In this document: piece after piece, positions 10,846-19,914 of the stretch
Layout of the letters: every line of letters begins with the position of its first letter
Position numbering within the stretch: position 1 is the first letter of the stretch
Made by a program: the position numbers and the translations under genes
Assembly (NCBI RefSeq): GCF_000176135.1
Contig: NZ_ACZN01000016.1
Coordinates: forward strand, 682,001 to 746,000
Direction of reading: 5' to 3'
Length of the DNA stretch: 64,000 bases
Origin: Vibrio coralliilyticus ATCC BAA-450
GTDB taxonomy: Bacteria; Pseudomonadota; Gammaproteobacteria; Enterobacterales; Vibrionaceae
Notes under the pieces: model-generated
Seen by the model: the letters and a program-made list of their open reading frames with translations, nothing else
Told to the model about the DNA's origin: nothing
Database searches by the model: none

Positions 10846-11661
10846 TTAGGTGTTTAAAGTAAATCGACATTTAGGAAAAGAGGAGCAGCCATAAAATTGC
10901 TTGCCTGAATTCTTGCCTTTCCTTGCAGTCCGGAGTACTAATTCTGACTGGCATTTAGGACACAGGACGCTATCTTCGTCGTGTTTTGATGGTTCGGATG
11001 ACGACCGGTCAATGAAGTAGCGTCCATCTTCTACCATGTTCACTAGTTCATCGCCGCATATTAACCAAAAGCGTTTGTCTGCGGCAAATCGGATGGCTTC
11101 AGAAGTGAAGTGGCCGGAGGTTACGATAATCATCTGTTTGCCCTGATTAGCCAGCATAACACCGTACATTTCTCTCAGTACCTGAACGCCAACCTTTCTA
11201 CTTTTCCAATGTTTACACTGTACTAAGCTAACGTCTCCATTTTTGGTAAGCCATATATCGACTCCATCGTCGGGTGCCGAAGAGAGTGCTTGTTTTACGT
11301 GATAACCCTGGTGTTTAAAAAACTCTCCTATGTAACTCTCGAACTCAATCCAGCTCAAGTCATTTAATGCAGCAGTGGATCGTTGAGATTTAAGTTGTGC
11401 AGTGGTTCGGCTGTACCTCTGCTTTCTGTTACGTTGAGCAATCAATGAGATTGGAGCGGGTATCAGAAACAAAAAGCCAAACAAAGGCGCTAGATTTGGC
11501 AAGTTGGGTCCAATTGCATTCAGAATAAAGTTATCTGTGGATGCAAAGATTCTTGGTAAGACGCTGGCAAGTCCAAAATAGGTGATAAGAGACATTGTGA
11601 CGCTGACCCACCAAGGTGCACTACACAAGTGAATCAGAATGCTGTCATTTCTTTTAGCCAT
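10846..11661 (-). CDS. Membrane-anchored Mrr-like nuclease domain protein with topoisomerase-type zinc ribbon
   Basis: Protein of 271 residues with three visible parts. Two hydrophobic helices lie near the N-terminus (VSVTMSLITYFGLASVL and LAPLFGFLFLIPAPISLIA). A central Mrr-like PD-(D/E)XK nuclease fold covers roughly residues 95-205, with candidate catalytic residues in DDGVDIWLTKNGDVSLVQCKHW (Asp, then Q-x-K). A C-terminal four-cysteine zinc ribbon resembles the one at the end of topoisomerase I (CPKC...CSSFPKC). Soluble Mrr homologues cut modified DNA; the membrane-bound form with a zinc ribbon is of unknown function. It is convergent with the aldo-keto reductase and alone on its strand. 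Confidence 0.85.
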   Translation of the reverse strand: MAKRNDSILIHLCSAPWWVSVTMSLITYFGLASVLPRIFASTDNFILNAIGPNLPNLAPLFGFLFLIPAPISLIAQRNRKQRYSRTTAQLKSQRSTAALNDLSWIEFESYIGEFFKHQGYHVKQALSSAPDDGVDIWLTKNGDVSLVQCKHWKSRKVGVQVLREMYGVMLANQGKQMIIVTSGHFTSEAIRFAADKRFWLICGDELVNMVEDGRYFIDRSSSEPSKHDEDSVLCPKCQSELVLRTARKGKNSGKQFYGCSSFPKCRFTLNT

Positions 11662-12047
11662 AAGTTTATTAATGATTGTTGAAGCTTAAGAGTATATTCA
11701 ACCACATGCACTATTGTGTGTCTGGCTATAGCACGCACAAAAGCGCGATACATTGTTTTTCACACGGTACTTTGAAGCTTGTATTGGATTGATTTATGTC
11801 TTTTGGTCGACATCTAAAGCAATGGTAATAATTAATATCCCTTTTAAAAATAATGATATTGCTGTGGTGTAATTATGTGGTATTTATTTCTAAATTATTC
11901 GATTATAAAAAATTAATTTCTCTATTTAAGACTATTTCTAGATTTAAAGGCAAAAAATTTCTCTGGTGAACTCCGTATACTGTGCTACGTCATTAATGCT
12001 CTACAAGCAGATGATTTACAACAATTATTAAATGAGTAGTAGTCACC
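11662..12047. other. AT-rich intergenic region (386 bp)
   Basis: Divergent promoter region between the Mrr-like gene and the EamA exporter. It is AT-rich. A possible -10 (TATACT near 11978) lies about 70 bases before the EamA start. No RNA gene, strong palindrome or terminator is seen. Confidence 0.6.
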
Positions 12048-12968
12048 ATGAATTCGAAGTCTCTAACTTTTCTGCTTTTTGTTTCTGTTTGCTTGATATG
12101 GGGAACCACTTGGTTCGCTATGGAAGTGGCGTTGCACTCTATTCCGCCGATTTTTGCTACCGCGTTACGCTTTCTACTTGCCGCTCCACTGTTAGCTGTA
12201 CTGGCTAAAGTGTTTGGTCAACCATTACTGTTTCCGAAAGGTAAGGGGCAGTGGGTGATCATTGTAGCGCTGATGTACTTTGCGATTCCTTTTACTTTGA
12301 TGATTTACGGGGAGCAATATATCTCCTCCGGTTTGGCTTCGATCATCTTCGCTAACATGCCAGTTGCGGTGATGTTGATGTCTGGTCTATTCCTTGGGTT
12401 ACGACTCGCAAAGCACCAAGTCTTTGGGCTTCTTGCGGCGGTGATCAGCTTATGCTTAATATTGGGTAATGAAATGCAGATGGGTGGTTCCGACTACCTG
12501 ATTGGTACTGCATCTCTAGGGTTGGCAGTTGCGATTCATGCGGTTATGTACGTGCTTGTGCAAAAGCATTGTAAGGAGATCCAAGTACTTACCTACAATG
12601 CATTGCCGTGTTTGGTCGCTTCCATTTTATTGTTCGCCGTGTCTTCTGTGGGTGAGCATGTTGATGTGCAATCCTTTACTTGGGATTCGATCTATGCAGT
12701 TGTTTATTTAGGTTTGATAGCTAGCGTTGGCGGGATTGTCGCTTACTTTAAGCTTGGCCAGGTATCTACACCATTTCAGGCGTCAATCTGCTTTCTGATA
12801 TTCCCTGTAGTTGCACTGTTTATTTCTGCATATATCAATGGTGAGATGTTGTCTCACCAATCACTGGCTCTGATGCTGCCCTTGCTGTGTGGCATTTTGT
12901 TGACGAAAGCACCTAAAACTTGGTTTAAAGTGCGCTTTGCTCGCAAAGAACGTCATCTAAACCTTTAG
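12048..12968 (+). CDS. EamA/DMT family transporter
   Basis: Integral membrane protein of 306 residues with about ten hydrophobic helices arranged as two EamA halves. It starts with the characteristic FLLFVSVCLIWGTTWFAMEVAL helix and contains the first-repeat signature FANMPVAVMLMSGLFLGLRL. DMT family members export amino acids or other metabolites, or drugs; the substrate is not predictable here. The last 44 bases overlap the tail of the convergent histidine kinase gene at 12925-12968, an unusually deep tail-to-tail overlap. Confidence 0.9.
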   Translation: MNSKSLTFLLFVSVCLIWGTTWFAMEVALHSIPPIFATALRFLLAAPLLAVLAKVFGQPLLFPKGKGQWVIIVALMYFAIPFTLMIYGEQYISSGLASIIFANMPVAVMLMSGLFLGLRLAKHQVFGLLAAVISLCLILGNEMQMGGSDYLIGTASLGLAVAIHAVMYVLVQKHCKEIQVLTYNALPCLVASILLFAVSSVGEHVDVQSFTWDSIYAVVYLGLIASVGGIVAYFKLGQVSTPFQASICFLIFPVVALFISAYINGEMLSHQSLALMLPLLCGILLTKAPKTWFKVRFARKERHLNL

Positions 12969-14238
12969 TCAACATAAGGTTTGGTTCCCCAATCGATAAA
13001 GATGCACGGCATTGGCCGTGTGTCTTTTCAAATCTGAAGCCCCACCTGAGTTGTCTACATAAGCGCTTAACAAGCATTAAACCAAGGCCAAAACCTGACT
13101 TGTCCGGATAGTGCTCGTAATAATCAGAGTACTCTTTGTTGATGATCTGAATGCTTCCTTGTTGCTGGATAATCGTAATTACACCTTCATGGGTGTGCTG
13201 TACGGCATTACGCAATAGATTGGCAGCTATCATCTGAATGGCTGCGTAAGGAAGGTTAGCTTTATAGCTATCGGTATGGATTTGAATTTCAATGTTTTTG
13301 GCTTGGGTTAAATAACTTAGGTTTTCTATTTCAGAATGCAGTACTGACGAGAGGGCAACAGATTGAGTGGTTAGCTGAGAATGCTCCGCTTTGTCGAGCC
13401 AAAGTAACGTGTCGCAGAGTTCAGCCATGCAGAGGCTCGCGTCCTTTATACGTTGCTTCGCATTGTGGCTCTTTTCTTCCCACTGTTTTTCGACTTTATC
13501 CATCAATTCTACACTGCTAAGAATAACCGCAATCGGTGTGCGCAGCTCATGGCTGGCGTAACGCACAAACTCCTGCTCACGTTTGAGCGAGGCTTCGGTT
13601 TTATGCAAGCTATCAAGAATAATCTGAGCAAGTGTATTTAACTCTTCATATTGGAAGTTTGGTGGTGCACTACTTATGTTGGCGGAATCCAGTTGTCTAG
13701 CCCACTGATAAAGGTGTTGAATGGGTTTAGTGGCTGAGTACATAAACATGAACAGCATCATTAGAAAGAAACTTAATGCGAAAGCACCGAAAAGAATGGC
13801 CTGAATTTCGGGTGTCTCAAACCAATTTTGCGGAGGAGCATTTGGTGGTTCTTTGAAATGATGAGCCACGTAATGCACTTTACCATCAGGTTTCGTAATC
13901 AACATCACATACACGGATTCGGTTGGTCTTGATAACGGACTAGTTCGATCTGATTTATGGTGGATCTGGTTTGGGGAGAGCAGGTCACGATCGAAGTGGC
14001 GGCGAATTTCTATGGGTAACTGATGCCACTTTGAGGTTTTTATGAAACGCGGGCTTTGCTCAACGCTTTCCGACTCACTTTTGTGGGCAACCTCAAGCAG
14101 AGCGCCTTTTATCATGTTGTCGTGACTATTAAAAAAGTGCAGCAACCATAGCGTAGACATTAGTGTCACGAGAATGAGCGCAGTGGCAAATAGCATGGCG
14201 ATCATAGAGTGCTTTAAGCTCGATATTTTAAATTTCAT
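12925..14238 (-). CDS. Sensor histidine kinase
   Basis: Membrane histidine kinase of 437 residues. One helix at residues 10-33, a periplasmic region to about 145, a second helix (ILFGAFALSFFLMMLFMFMY), then a HAMP-like linker, a HisKA box with the phospho-acceptor histidine in RYASHELRTPIAVILSS, and an ATPase domain with N box NLLRNAVQHTHEG and G box GFGLGLMLVKRL. The ATG at 14238 overlaps the stop of its response regulator by four bases (ATGA), so the pair is translationally coupled. The signal is unknown. Confidence 0.92.
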   Translation of the reverse strand: MKFKISSLKHSMIAMLFATALILVTLMSTLWLLHFFNSHDNMIKGALLEVAHKSESESVEQSPRFIKTSKWHQLPIEIRRHFDRDLLSPNQIHHKSDRTSPLSRPTESVYVMLITKPDGKVHYVAHHFKEPPNAPPQNWFETPEIQAILFGAFALSFFLMMLFMFMYSATKPIQHLYQWARQLDSANISSAPPNFQYEELNTLAQIILDSLHKTEASLKREQEFVRYASHELRTPIAVILSSVELMDKVEKQWEEKSHNAKQRIKDASLCMAELCDTLLWLDKAEHSQLTTQSVALSSVLHSEIENLSYLTQAKNIEIQIHTDSYKANLPYAAIQMIAANLLRNAVQHTHEGVITIIQQQGSIQIINKEYSDYYEHYPDKSGFGLGLMLVKRLCRQLRWGFRFEKTHGQCRASLSIGEPNLMLTKGLDDVLCEQSAL

Positions 14239-14918
14239 TGGCTCTCACTATCTGTATCCTGCAACTTAAACCCTCTCTTGTTTACTGATACAACGCAGAC
14301 GCTGCTACTGTGTTGAGATAATGCTTTGCGTAGATAGTGGATGTGGACTTTGAGAGAGTTACTGTTAGGTGCTCGGTCTTCCCAGATTGCTAGGTTAAGA
14401 GATTGACGTGTGATTGAGTGCGGATAAGCACGCATCAAGTGTTCTAGGATAATTAGGCTGGTGGGAAGAAGCTTGATTGGTTGGTTGTCGATATACGCTT
14501 GATTTTCTTGGGTGCAGAATACGATATTGCCCGCTTTGAATCGGATCAGTTGACCACTTTTTCTGGTCGCTAGTGCTTTGGTTCTGGCGACCAATTCTGC
14601 CATAGCAAAGGGCTTGGCGAGGTAATCATCAGTACCCACCTTGAAACCTGTCAGTTTGTCTTCGAGTAGATTTCGGGCGGTCAACATAATGATCGGAACT
14701 GCTACTCCTTGAGTGCGAAGTCGTTCACATACGCTAAAGCCATCGAGTCGAGGAAGATTGACGTCTAGGATGATGACCTGATACTGATTTTTTTCGATCA
14801 GGTTGAGTGCCGTTTCGCCATTATTGGCGTAATCGCATGTGATGTTTTCGAGCTCTAGAAAATCAATGATATTACCCGCTAAGCGTGAATCATCTTCAAC
14901 TAGTATTGTGTTGATCAT
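14235..14918 (-). CDS. OmpR-family response regulator
   Basis: Response regulator of 227 residues. The receiver has the acidic pair E8-D9-D10, phospho-acceptor D52 (VIILDVNLPRLDG) and the conserved Lys in DDYLAKPF. The C-terminal winged-helix domain ends with the typical HIHYLRKAL...VSVNKRGFKL. I chose the ATG at 14918; an in-frame codon at 14963 would add 15 residues that run into the hairpin after the peroxidase gene. It is the partner of the kinase it overlaps and is 91 bp downstream of the di-haem peroxidase-like gene on the same strand, separated by a hairpin. Confidence 0.93.
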   Translation of the reverse strand: MINTILVEDDSRLAGNIIDFLELENITCDYANNGETALNLIEKNQYQVIILDVNLPRLDGFSVCERLRTQGVAVPIIMLTARNLLEDKLTGFKVGTDDYLAKPFAMAELVARTKALATRKSGQLIRFKAGNIVFCTQENQAYIDNQPIKLLPTSLIILEHLMRAYPHSITRQSLNLAIWEDRAPNSNSLKVHIHYLRKALSQHSSSVCVVSVNKRGFKLQDTDSESQ

Positions 14919-14952
14919 AAGTTTCCAAATTGAGATTAGTAGAATGAGTGAA

Positions 14953-14977
14953 AGCCAAGCCATTAAATGGCTTGGCT
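14953..14977 (-). terminator. Hairpin after the peroxidase-like gene
   Basis: Perfect 11-bp stem AGCCAAGCCAT / ATGGCTTGGCT with a three-base loop between the peroxidase-like gene and the two-component pair. The T-run on the minus side is weak, so it may attenuate rather than stop transcription. Confidence 0.6.
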
Positions 14978-15009
14978 GTAGTTAACGTTACTGCCTACAA
15001 AGCAATGCT

Positions 15010-17244
15010 TTATTGTTGTGTGGATATATCAAGTTGCAGCGATGTGCCCTGATTGAGTCCATCTCCAGCCGCAAGAATGAAGTACCAGCCGGGTATGGGC
15101 GAATCTATTCTCAGGTATTCGCTACTGTCTGTGCTGCGAGATGAAAACTCGAACTGACTTGTACTTGGCCAATAAGGACCGACATATAAATCGGTATTAC
15201 CTGAACCGTGTCTTGTTCTAATTTCCAGAGTGCTATTGGGCTCTGTAACCTTGATGAAATAGTAATTGTCACCTTGTGCAGTGCAGACTGGAGTACCGCT
15301 TTGTAATTCTCCAAGTGAAACAGGAGAAGAGGTCACACATTCATCTGAGATTGCTTTGGGATGCTCACCAGGCTCTTTACTGGCACGCCGTGTACCCAAA
15401 GCGATAGAAACCCCTTGATATCCTTGCTGTGAGATGGCGCTGACGTAGTGACGGCCCTGATTAAGTGTGATGATAAGAACTTGTTCTGTACCTTCACCAA
15501 TCGACTCCGCTAACGCATTCTGTTTGGAGGCCCAACTTGTAGGGTGGTAATAGAGCTTGAGATCGCCTTGACCATCTCGGCTGCTCAGATAGACAGTAGT
15601 GTTATCTTGTTGAATATCAAAGTAAAAGTGTTCCATTGAGCCAGTAATGCACTCGCCTTGATCTCTTGTCAGCTTCCCACCAGACTGAAGGGTTTCACCT
15701 TCGGAACACTTGGATGGCAGGTAAAGAGGAACCCCTTGATAGTTAATTGCTGCCAGTTGCAGCCCATCAGGATCGGCTTCTTCTGGTTGAGGGAGCCAAG
15801 CTTGCAAGCACTCCGCGCTTTTCACACAGGGATCGGTAAGTGCTTTCATAAAATTAACCAGATCGGTCTTGGATTGAGCTGACAGGTTGAGCTTTTGCAA
15901 GACGGGTGCGCCATCTGCTATCTCATCGTCAATGATCTTCGCAGCTTTATCTGTGTTCTCTCTTGCGTCAGGAAACAAGCTGTTGCAATGTTCGATGTCT
16001 TTGAACTGAGGTTGTTCGCACCAGCCTAGCTCGTCAATATATTGGTCAAGTATTTGGTGGTAATCATCATAATGATCAATGACTTGTTCTAGAGTATCGT
16101 AGTTTCCTGCGTGCCCAAATGGGCCAGTGACTTCAATGTTTAGCAGGGTGCCTGAGCGAAAGCTATAGATATCGGCTTCACTTTCGTTTCGATGGGCTCG
16201 ACCTAAGTCATTTGTTTCCATACCTGGCTCTCCGGTTCCGGGGCCGATTTGCGGGAAGGCTAGGCGGTGATAGTTTGAGTCTTTGGTTTGACTGAAAGTG
16301 TCTGTGTTGTGGCAGCCAATGCACTGTGTGGGTAAAAAGTCGGGCTCATTCCCTCCATCAGATGGGGGAGGTGGCATGTACAAATACAGGTAGGCTCCAC
16401 GTTTCTGCGACGTCGTAAGTGCAGACGAGTCACCTTTCACGTACTGGTTCCATGCGTTGTCGGTAAAGTTCATCGACTCTTGGTACGCAGAGAGTGCTCG
16501 AGTAATGTTGGCAAAGGTTACAAGCTCCTGAGGTGACTTATCGTCTCCGTAAACAGAAGCGAATTTCTCCAGCCACTGGTTTCGAAACAATTCGCCTTTG
16601 GCGTCGCCATAATCGCCAATTCTTGCCGCTAGATGCGCTCTCACGGCCTCATTGGATGCATCCTGCATGAAATCAAAACCACGCATTTCAGATGCAGTAA
16701 CTGGTGGAAAGCGAGCTTGAGCGGCTAAAAGGGTATCTCCAGAATTTGGGTCAGCTTCACCAAATGCAACATCGGGAGTACTGATCCCTTTTGATGGATC
16801 AAGCCAGTCAACAAACTCGACACGAGCATCACGGAACAAACTGCGTTTGTATAAACCAGCGTTGAAGATCGTTGGCGTGTTGCGTGCTACATAGAATTCA
16901 CCGGTGGTTGTTTTTCGGCCAGGGCCAAGCACGTCTTCATTTTCAGCCAGTGTCCCTACTGCGAGTGATAATCCGTCGCCCCCACCAAGGTAAGGGTGAT
17001 GACAACTGGCGCAAGCAACGTCTTTGTTACCACTCAGTGCTTTGGAGAAAAATAAGAGTTTTCCTAATTTCACTTCTTTTGAATCTACACTGGGTATTTC
17101 AAAGCCTTTGTTTGGCTCGCCTGAGAGACTGTGTTGCTCAATCAGTTTACGAAGTTCAGTATCCAGATCATCAGGGATTGGAATGGCCATCGCCTGGGAT
17201 GCCAGCCCCAAAGTCAGGGTTAGTAGACAAGCATGTTTTCTCAT
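15010..17244 (-). CDS. Di-haem cytochrome c peroxidase-like protein with two PPC domains
   Basis: Secreted protein of 744 residues with a signal peptide (KHACLLTLTLGLASQAMA). The first ~460 residues are a MauG/CcpA-type di-haem module with two haem motifs, CASCH near residue 78 and CIGCH near 309, plus the FGHAGNYDTLEQVIDHYDD segment of the family. The remaining ~250 residues are unusual: two pre-peptidase C-terminal (PPC-like) beta-sandwich modules, each with a GDxxLY-type motif (QGDLKLYY and GNTDLYVG). PPC domains usually occur on secreted proteases. The reaction could be peroxide reduction or oxidation of a protein or small molecule; this cannot be told from sequence. A two-component pair follows downstream. 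Confidence 0.88.
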   Translation of the reverse strand: MRKHACLLTLTLGLASQAMAIPIPDDLDTELRKLIEQHSLSGEPNKGFEIPSVDSKEVKLGKLLFFSKALSGNKDVACASCHHPYLGGGDGLSLAVGTLAENEDVLGPGRKTTTGEFYVARNTPTIFNAGLYKRSLFRDARVEFVDWLDPSKGISTPDVAFGEADPNSGDTLLAAQARFPPVTASEMRGFDFMQDASNEAVRAHLAARIGDYGDAKGELFRNQWLEKFASVYGDDKSPQELVTFANITRALSAYQESMNFTDNAWNQYVKGDSSALTTSQKRGAYLYLYMPPPPSDGGNEPDFLPTQCIGCHNTDTFSQTKDSNYHRLAFPQIGPGTGEPGMETNDLGRAHRNESEADIYSFRSGTLLNIEVTGPFGHAGNYDTLEQVIDHYDDYHQILDQYIDELGWCEQPQFKDIEHCNSLFPDARENTDKAAKIIDDEIADGAPVLQKLNLSAQSKTDLVNFMKALTDPCVKSAECLQAWLPQPEEADPDGLQLAAINYQGVPLYLPSKCSEGETLQSGGKLTRDQGECITGSMEHFYFDIQQDNTTVYLSSRDGQGDLKLYYHPTSWASKQNALAESIGEGTEQVLIITLNQGRHYVSAISQQGYQGVSIALGTRRASKEPGEHPKAISDECVTSSPVSLGELQSGTPVCTAQGDNYYFIKVTEPNSTLEIRTRHGSGNTDLYVGPYWPSTSQFEFSSRSTDSSEYLRIDSPIPGWYFILAAGDGLNQGTSLQLDISTQQ

Positions 17245-17517
17245 TGTTCTCTTCCATGTGTGCAGTATTGGCCGGATGTTAGGAAAGGGAGGGTTAAAAA
17301 GGGGTTAAAATGGCTGGAACCGAGCGTCTTTTTGCTATGTGACTTTATTAAATGGGATGCATATCAAGGTTAAGCTATGCTGAATCCCGCTGGGAGTAGG
17401 AAAGTTTGTGGTGTTTGGTGCTCGAAATCTTAATGAGTAAAAGGTATAACGTGGTTCTTGTTTCTAGTTGTCTTATGAGCCGTTCTAGCGGCTATTATCC
17501 TGTTTAAGGAAGTACCT

Positions 17518-17634
17518 ATGTTCATTGTTTATCGTCTTTTCAAACTGGCGGTTATTTGTGCCGTATTTTTCACCATTTATGATTTGATAGAAATGGGCAA
17601 AGTGACCTGGCCTATGCGCTTCTTTGGTTTTTAA
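17518..17634 (+). CDS. Small membrane peptide upstream of creB (38 aa)
   Basis: A 38-residue open frame with a good ribosome site (AAGGAAG seven bases before ATG). The sequence begins MFIVYRLFKLAVICAVFF and is a single predicted membrane helix followed by a short polar end. It lies 75 bp before creB on the same strand. I do not recognise the family; confidence rests on the ribosome site, amphipathic composition and position. Confidence 0.6.
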   Translation: MFIVYRLFKLAVICAVFFTIYDLIEMGKVTWPMRFFGF

Positions 17635-17709
17635 ACTATTCACAATAATGATTGTCTGTAATCATGTATCAGTCATAGTACGGAAACGTAGCTGCGCGGA
17701 GTTGAAACA

Positions 17710-18399
17710 TTGAACGACAAAACAACGATCGTCATTATTGAGGATGAACCTGCCATTGCAGACAATTTAATTCATGTTCTCGAAATGGATGGCTATCAGC
17801 CGGCGTGGTTTTCAACGGCAGGTGAAGGGCTGACGTTCATGAAACAGAGTGAGCCCGCGCTGCTGGTACTTGATGTAGGCTTACCCGATGGCAATGGTTT
17901 CGAACTCTGCAAAACCATTCGTGAGTTTTCTGATGTACCCATTATTTTCCTGACGGCGCGAAATGACGAAATCGATCGCGTTGTGGGCTTAGAAATTGGC
18001 GCTGATGACTATGTCACTAAGCCTTTTAGCCCACGGGAAATGTTGGCGCGAATTAAACTACGTATAAAATCACGCCCAACCACAATCCAATCTGCGAATG
18101 AACAAGCGATTGAGGATGATTTAAAGGCAGACAACTTTGATTACAGCGTTGATGGTCAGCCACTGGGCTTGACCGCTGTCGAATTTAAGATCCTAAACAG
18201 ACTCATTGCCGTATCCAGCTCTGTTTTAAGTCGTGAGCAATTGATGCTCGCCGCTGACATGACACCGCATGCATCTTACGAGCGTAATATCGATTCTCAC
18301 ATTAAAGCGATACGCAACAAGCTGAAGCCTTTCTCGATGGCTGATCGTATATGCACCAAGCGTGGCTTCGGTTACTACTTCGATAAAGCGGGTGAGTAA
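17710..18399 (+). CDS. creB: Response regulator CreB
   Basis: OmpR-family response regulator, 229 residues. Acidic pair E11-D12, phospho-acceptor D55 in LVLDVGLPDG, conserved Lys in DDYVTKPFSPREML, and a C-terminal winged helix ending RICTKRGFGYYF. It uses a TTG start with GGAG about eight bases upstream; no ATG is available near. The gene order CreB-CreC-CreD and the sequence of CreD fix the identity. In enterobacteria and Aeromonas, CreBC (BlrAB) responds to carbon source or cell-wall stress and drives creD through direct-repeat cre tags. Confidence 0.9.
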   Translation: MNDKTTIVIIEDEPAIADNLIHVLEMDGYQPAWFSTAGEGLTFMKQSEPALLVLDVGLPDGNGFELCKTIREFSDVPIIFLTARNDEIDRVVGLEIGADDYVTKPFSPREMLARIKLRIKSRPTTIQSANEQAIEDDLKADNFDYSVDGQPLGLTAVEFKILNRLIAVSSSVLSREQLMLAADMTPHASYERNIDSHIKAIRNKLKPFSMADRICTKRGFGYYFDKAGE

Positions 18400-18401
18400 C
18401 G

Positions 18402-19841
18402 ATGCAATGGCCTAAAATCCCACTCGGATTAAGACTGTTTTTTCTGTATTTCGTTCTTGTCGGTATGACGGCCTACACCGTGAGTACCACTGTGATTCAG
18501 GAGCTTAAACCGACGGTTCGTCAAACGACTGAAGAAACGCTAGTGGACATGGCCAATCTCTTGGCTGTGCTTGCAGAAGAAGACGTGGCGAATGGTCAGA
18601 TTTCAGAAAGTCGATTCTCTAAACTGCTTACTGCGTATGGCTTAAGAGAACCAGAAGCACGTATCTGGGAAATCGGCAAAAAGGCGATCAATCATCGTAT
18701 TTACATCACAGACAAAGATGGGATTGTGATTGCAGACTCATGGCAACAAGATGTCGGAGAAGATTATTCGAGATGGAATGATGTTTATCTGACGCTGCGC
18801 GGCCAATATGGTGCGCGAAGCACTGCTGAAGACCCAGATGATCCTCTATCAACGGTGATGCATGTCGCGGCTCCCATCTATCACAAAGGCGAAATCATTG
18901 GCAGCGTGACAGTGGCAAAGTCCAACCGATCGGTTCAGCCATTTATTGACCTCTCAAAGCGAAACGTTTTGTTCTGGATGGTTTGGATGAGTGGCCTAGT
19001 GCTACTGGCCGGTGCTTTATTTGCTTGGCGCATTCACTCAGCACTGAATAAGTTGGAAAACTACGCAGTGAAAATGGGTCAGGGTGAGAAGGTCACTAAG
19101 CCAACATTTCGCGTGTTTTATGAATACGGCACCTTGAGTGATGCGTTAGAAAACATGCGTAATCAACTCGATGGCAAGCAGTATGTCGAAGAGTATGTGC
19201 AAACCTTAACCCATGAACTCAAGAGCCCGCTTTCTGCCATTAAGGGAGCCAGCGAAATATTGCAGATGCCTTTATCTGGCGAAAAAGTGGCACGATTTGC
19301 GACCAACATAGAGCGTGAAAGTGATCGGGTGCAGTCTTTGATCGACAAGCTACTGGAGCTGGCCCGACTGGAGAAGCAACCACATTTAGATAAGCAGGAA
19401 TCAATCAACATCAAGGCTATGCTCGACGAGATCGTATCGGCTTCAGATGCGCGGCTCAATGCCAAAGGGGTGGCATGTGAAGCGTCAGTTAGCTCTGACT
19501 TTGAGCCTGTCGGTGATAGCTTTATGTTCCAACAGGCGCTGTTTAATCTCATGGACAATGCGCTTGATTTTGTTGAGTGCAACGGTTTGATTCTTTGGCA
19601 GTACTCACAGTCAGATGAACAAGTCGCTTTGTCGATATTTAACGCAGGCCCACCGATTCCCGATTACGCAATGCCTCGACTCACAGAACGGTTTTATTCG
19701 CTTGCGCGTCAAAATGGCGTGAAAAGCACCGGGCTTGGGCTCAATTTTGTTGAGCAGGTCGTCAAGCTACACAAAGGTTCGCTACTGATTGAGAACGTAG
19801 AACAAGGCGTCAAAGTGACCTTGAGCTTTCCTTCTCCATAA
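18402..19841 (+). CDS. creC: Sensor histidine kinase CreC
   Basis: Inner-membrane kinase of 479 residues starting two bases after creB. The N-terminal helix (LRLFFLYFVLVGMTAYTVSTTVI) precedes a periplasmic sensor that includes RIYITDKDGIVIADSW, a Cache-like core. A second helix (VLFWMVWMSGLVLLAGALFAW) is followed by HAMP, HisKA with histidine in THELKSPLSAIKGASEIL, and an ATPase domain (NLMDNALDF, GLGLNFVEQVV). The stop codon lies inside the first unit of the tandem repeat that precedes creD. Confidence 0.92.
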   Translation: MQWPKIPLGLRLFFLYFVLVGMTAYTVSTTVIQELKPTVRQTTEETLVDMANLLAVLAEEDVANGQISESRFSKLLTAYGLREPEARIWEIGKKAINHRIYITDKDGIVIADSWQQDVGEDYSRWNDVYLTLRGQYGARSTAEDPDDPLSTVMHVAAPIYHKGEIIGSVTVAKSNRSVQPFIDLSKRNVLFWMVWMSGLVLLAGALFAWRIHSALNKLENYAVKMGQGEKVTKPTFRVFYEYGTLSDALENMRNQLDGKQYVEEYVQTLTHELKSPLSAIKGASEILQMPLSGEKVARFATNIERESDRVQSLIDKLLELARLEKQPHLDKQESINIKAMLDEIVSASDARLNAKGVACEASVSSDFEPVGDSFMFQQALFNLMDNALDFVECNGLILWQYSQSDEQVALSIFNAGPPIPDYAMPRLTERFYSLARQNGVKSTGLGLNFVEQVVKLHKGSLLIENVEQGVKVTLSFPSP

Positions 19842-19872
19842 AAACTCCATAAACGCTCCATCTTTTCTCCAA
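19834..19872 (+). promoter_or_regulatory. Four-fold 11-bp direct repeat upstream of creD (candidate CreB site)
   Basis: The sequence CTCCA recurs at 19834, 19845, 19856 and 19867, exactly every 11 bases. The first three copies continue as CTCCAT and the spacers are A/T-rich. An 11-bp period puts the half-sites on one helix face, as in PhoB boxes and the enterobacterial cre tag (TTCAC-N6-TTCAC). It overlaps the creC stop codon and ends about 42 bases before the creD start. Confidence 0.7.
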
Positions 19873-19914
19873 CTTGCTGTTTTACAGTTAAAACATCAGT
19901 TAAGGAGAAGAAAA

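Noticed and set aside
11662..12047. Possible RNA gene in the AT-rich gap before the EamA gene
   Set aside because: No terminator, stable hairpin or conserved motif visible.
19834..19872. Classical cre tag TTCAC-N6-TTCAC or PhoB box before creD
   Set aside because: The half-site is CTCCA, not TTCAC or CTGTCAT; only the 11-bp spacing is shared, so I list it as a candidate CreB-type site instead.
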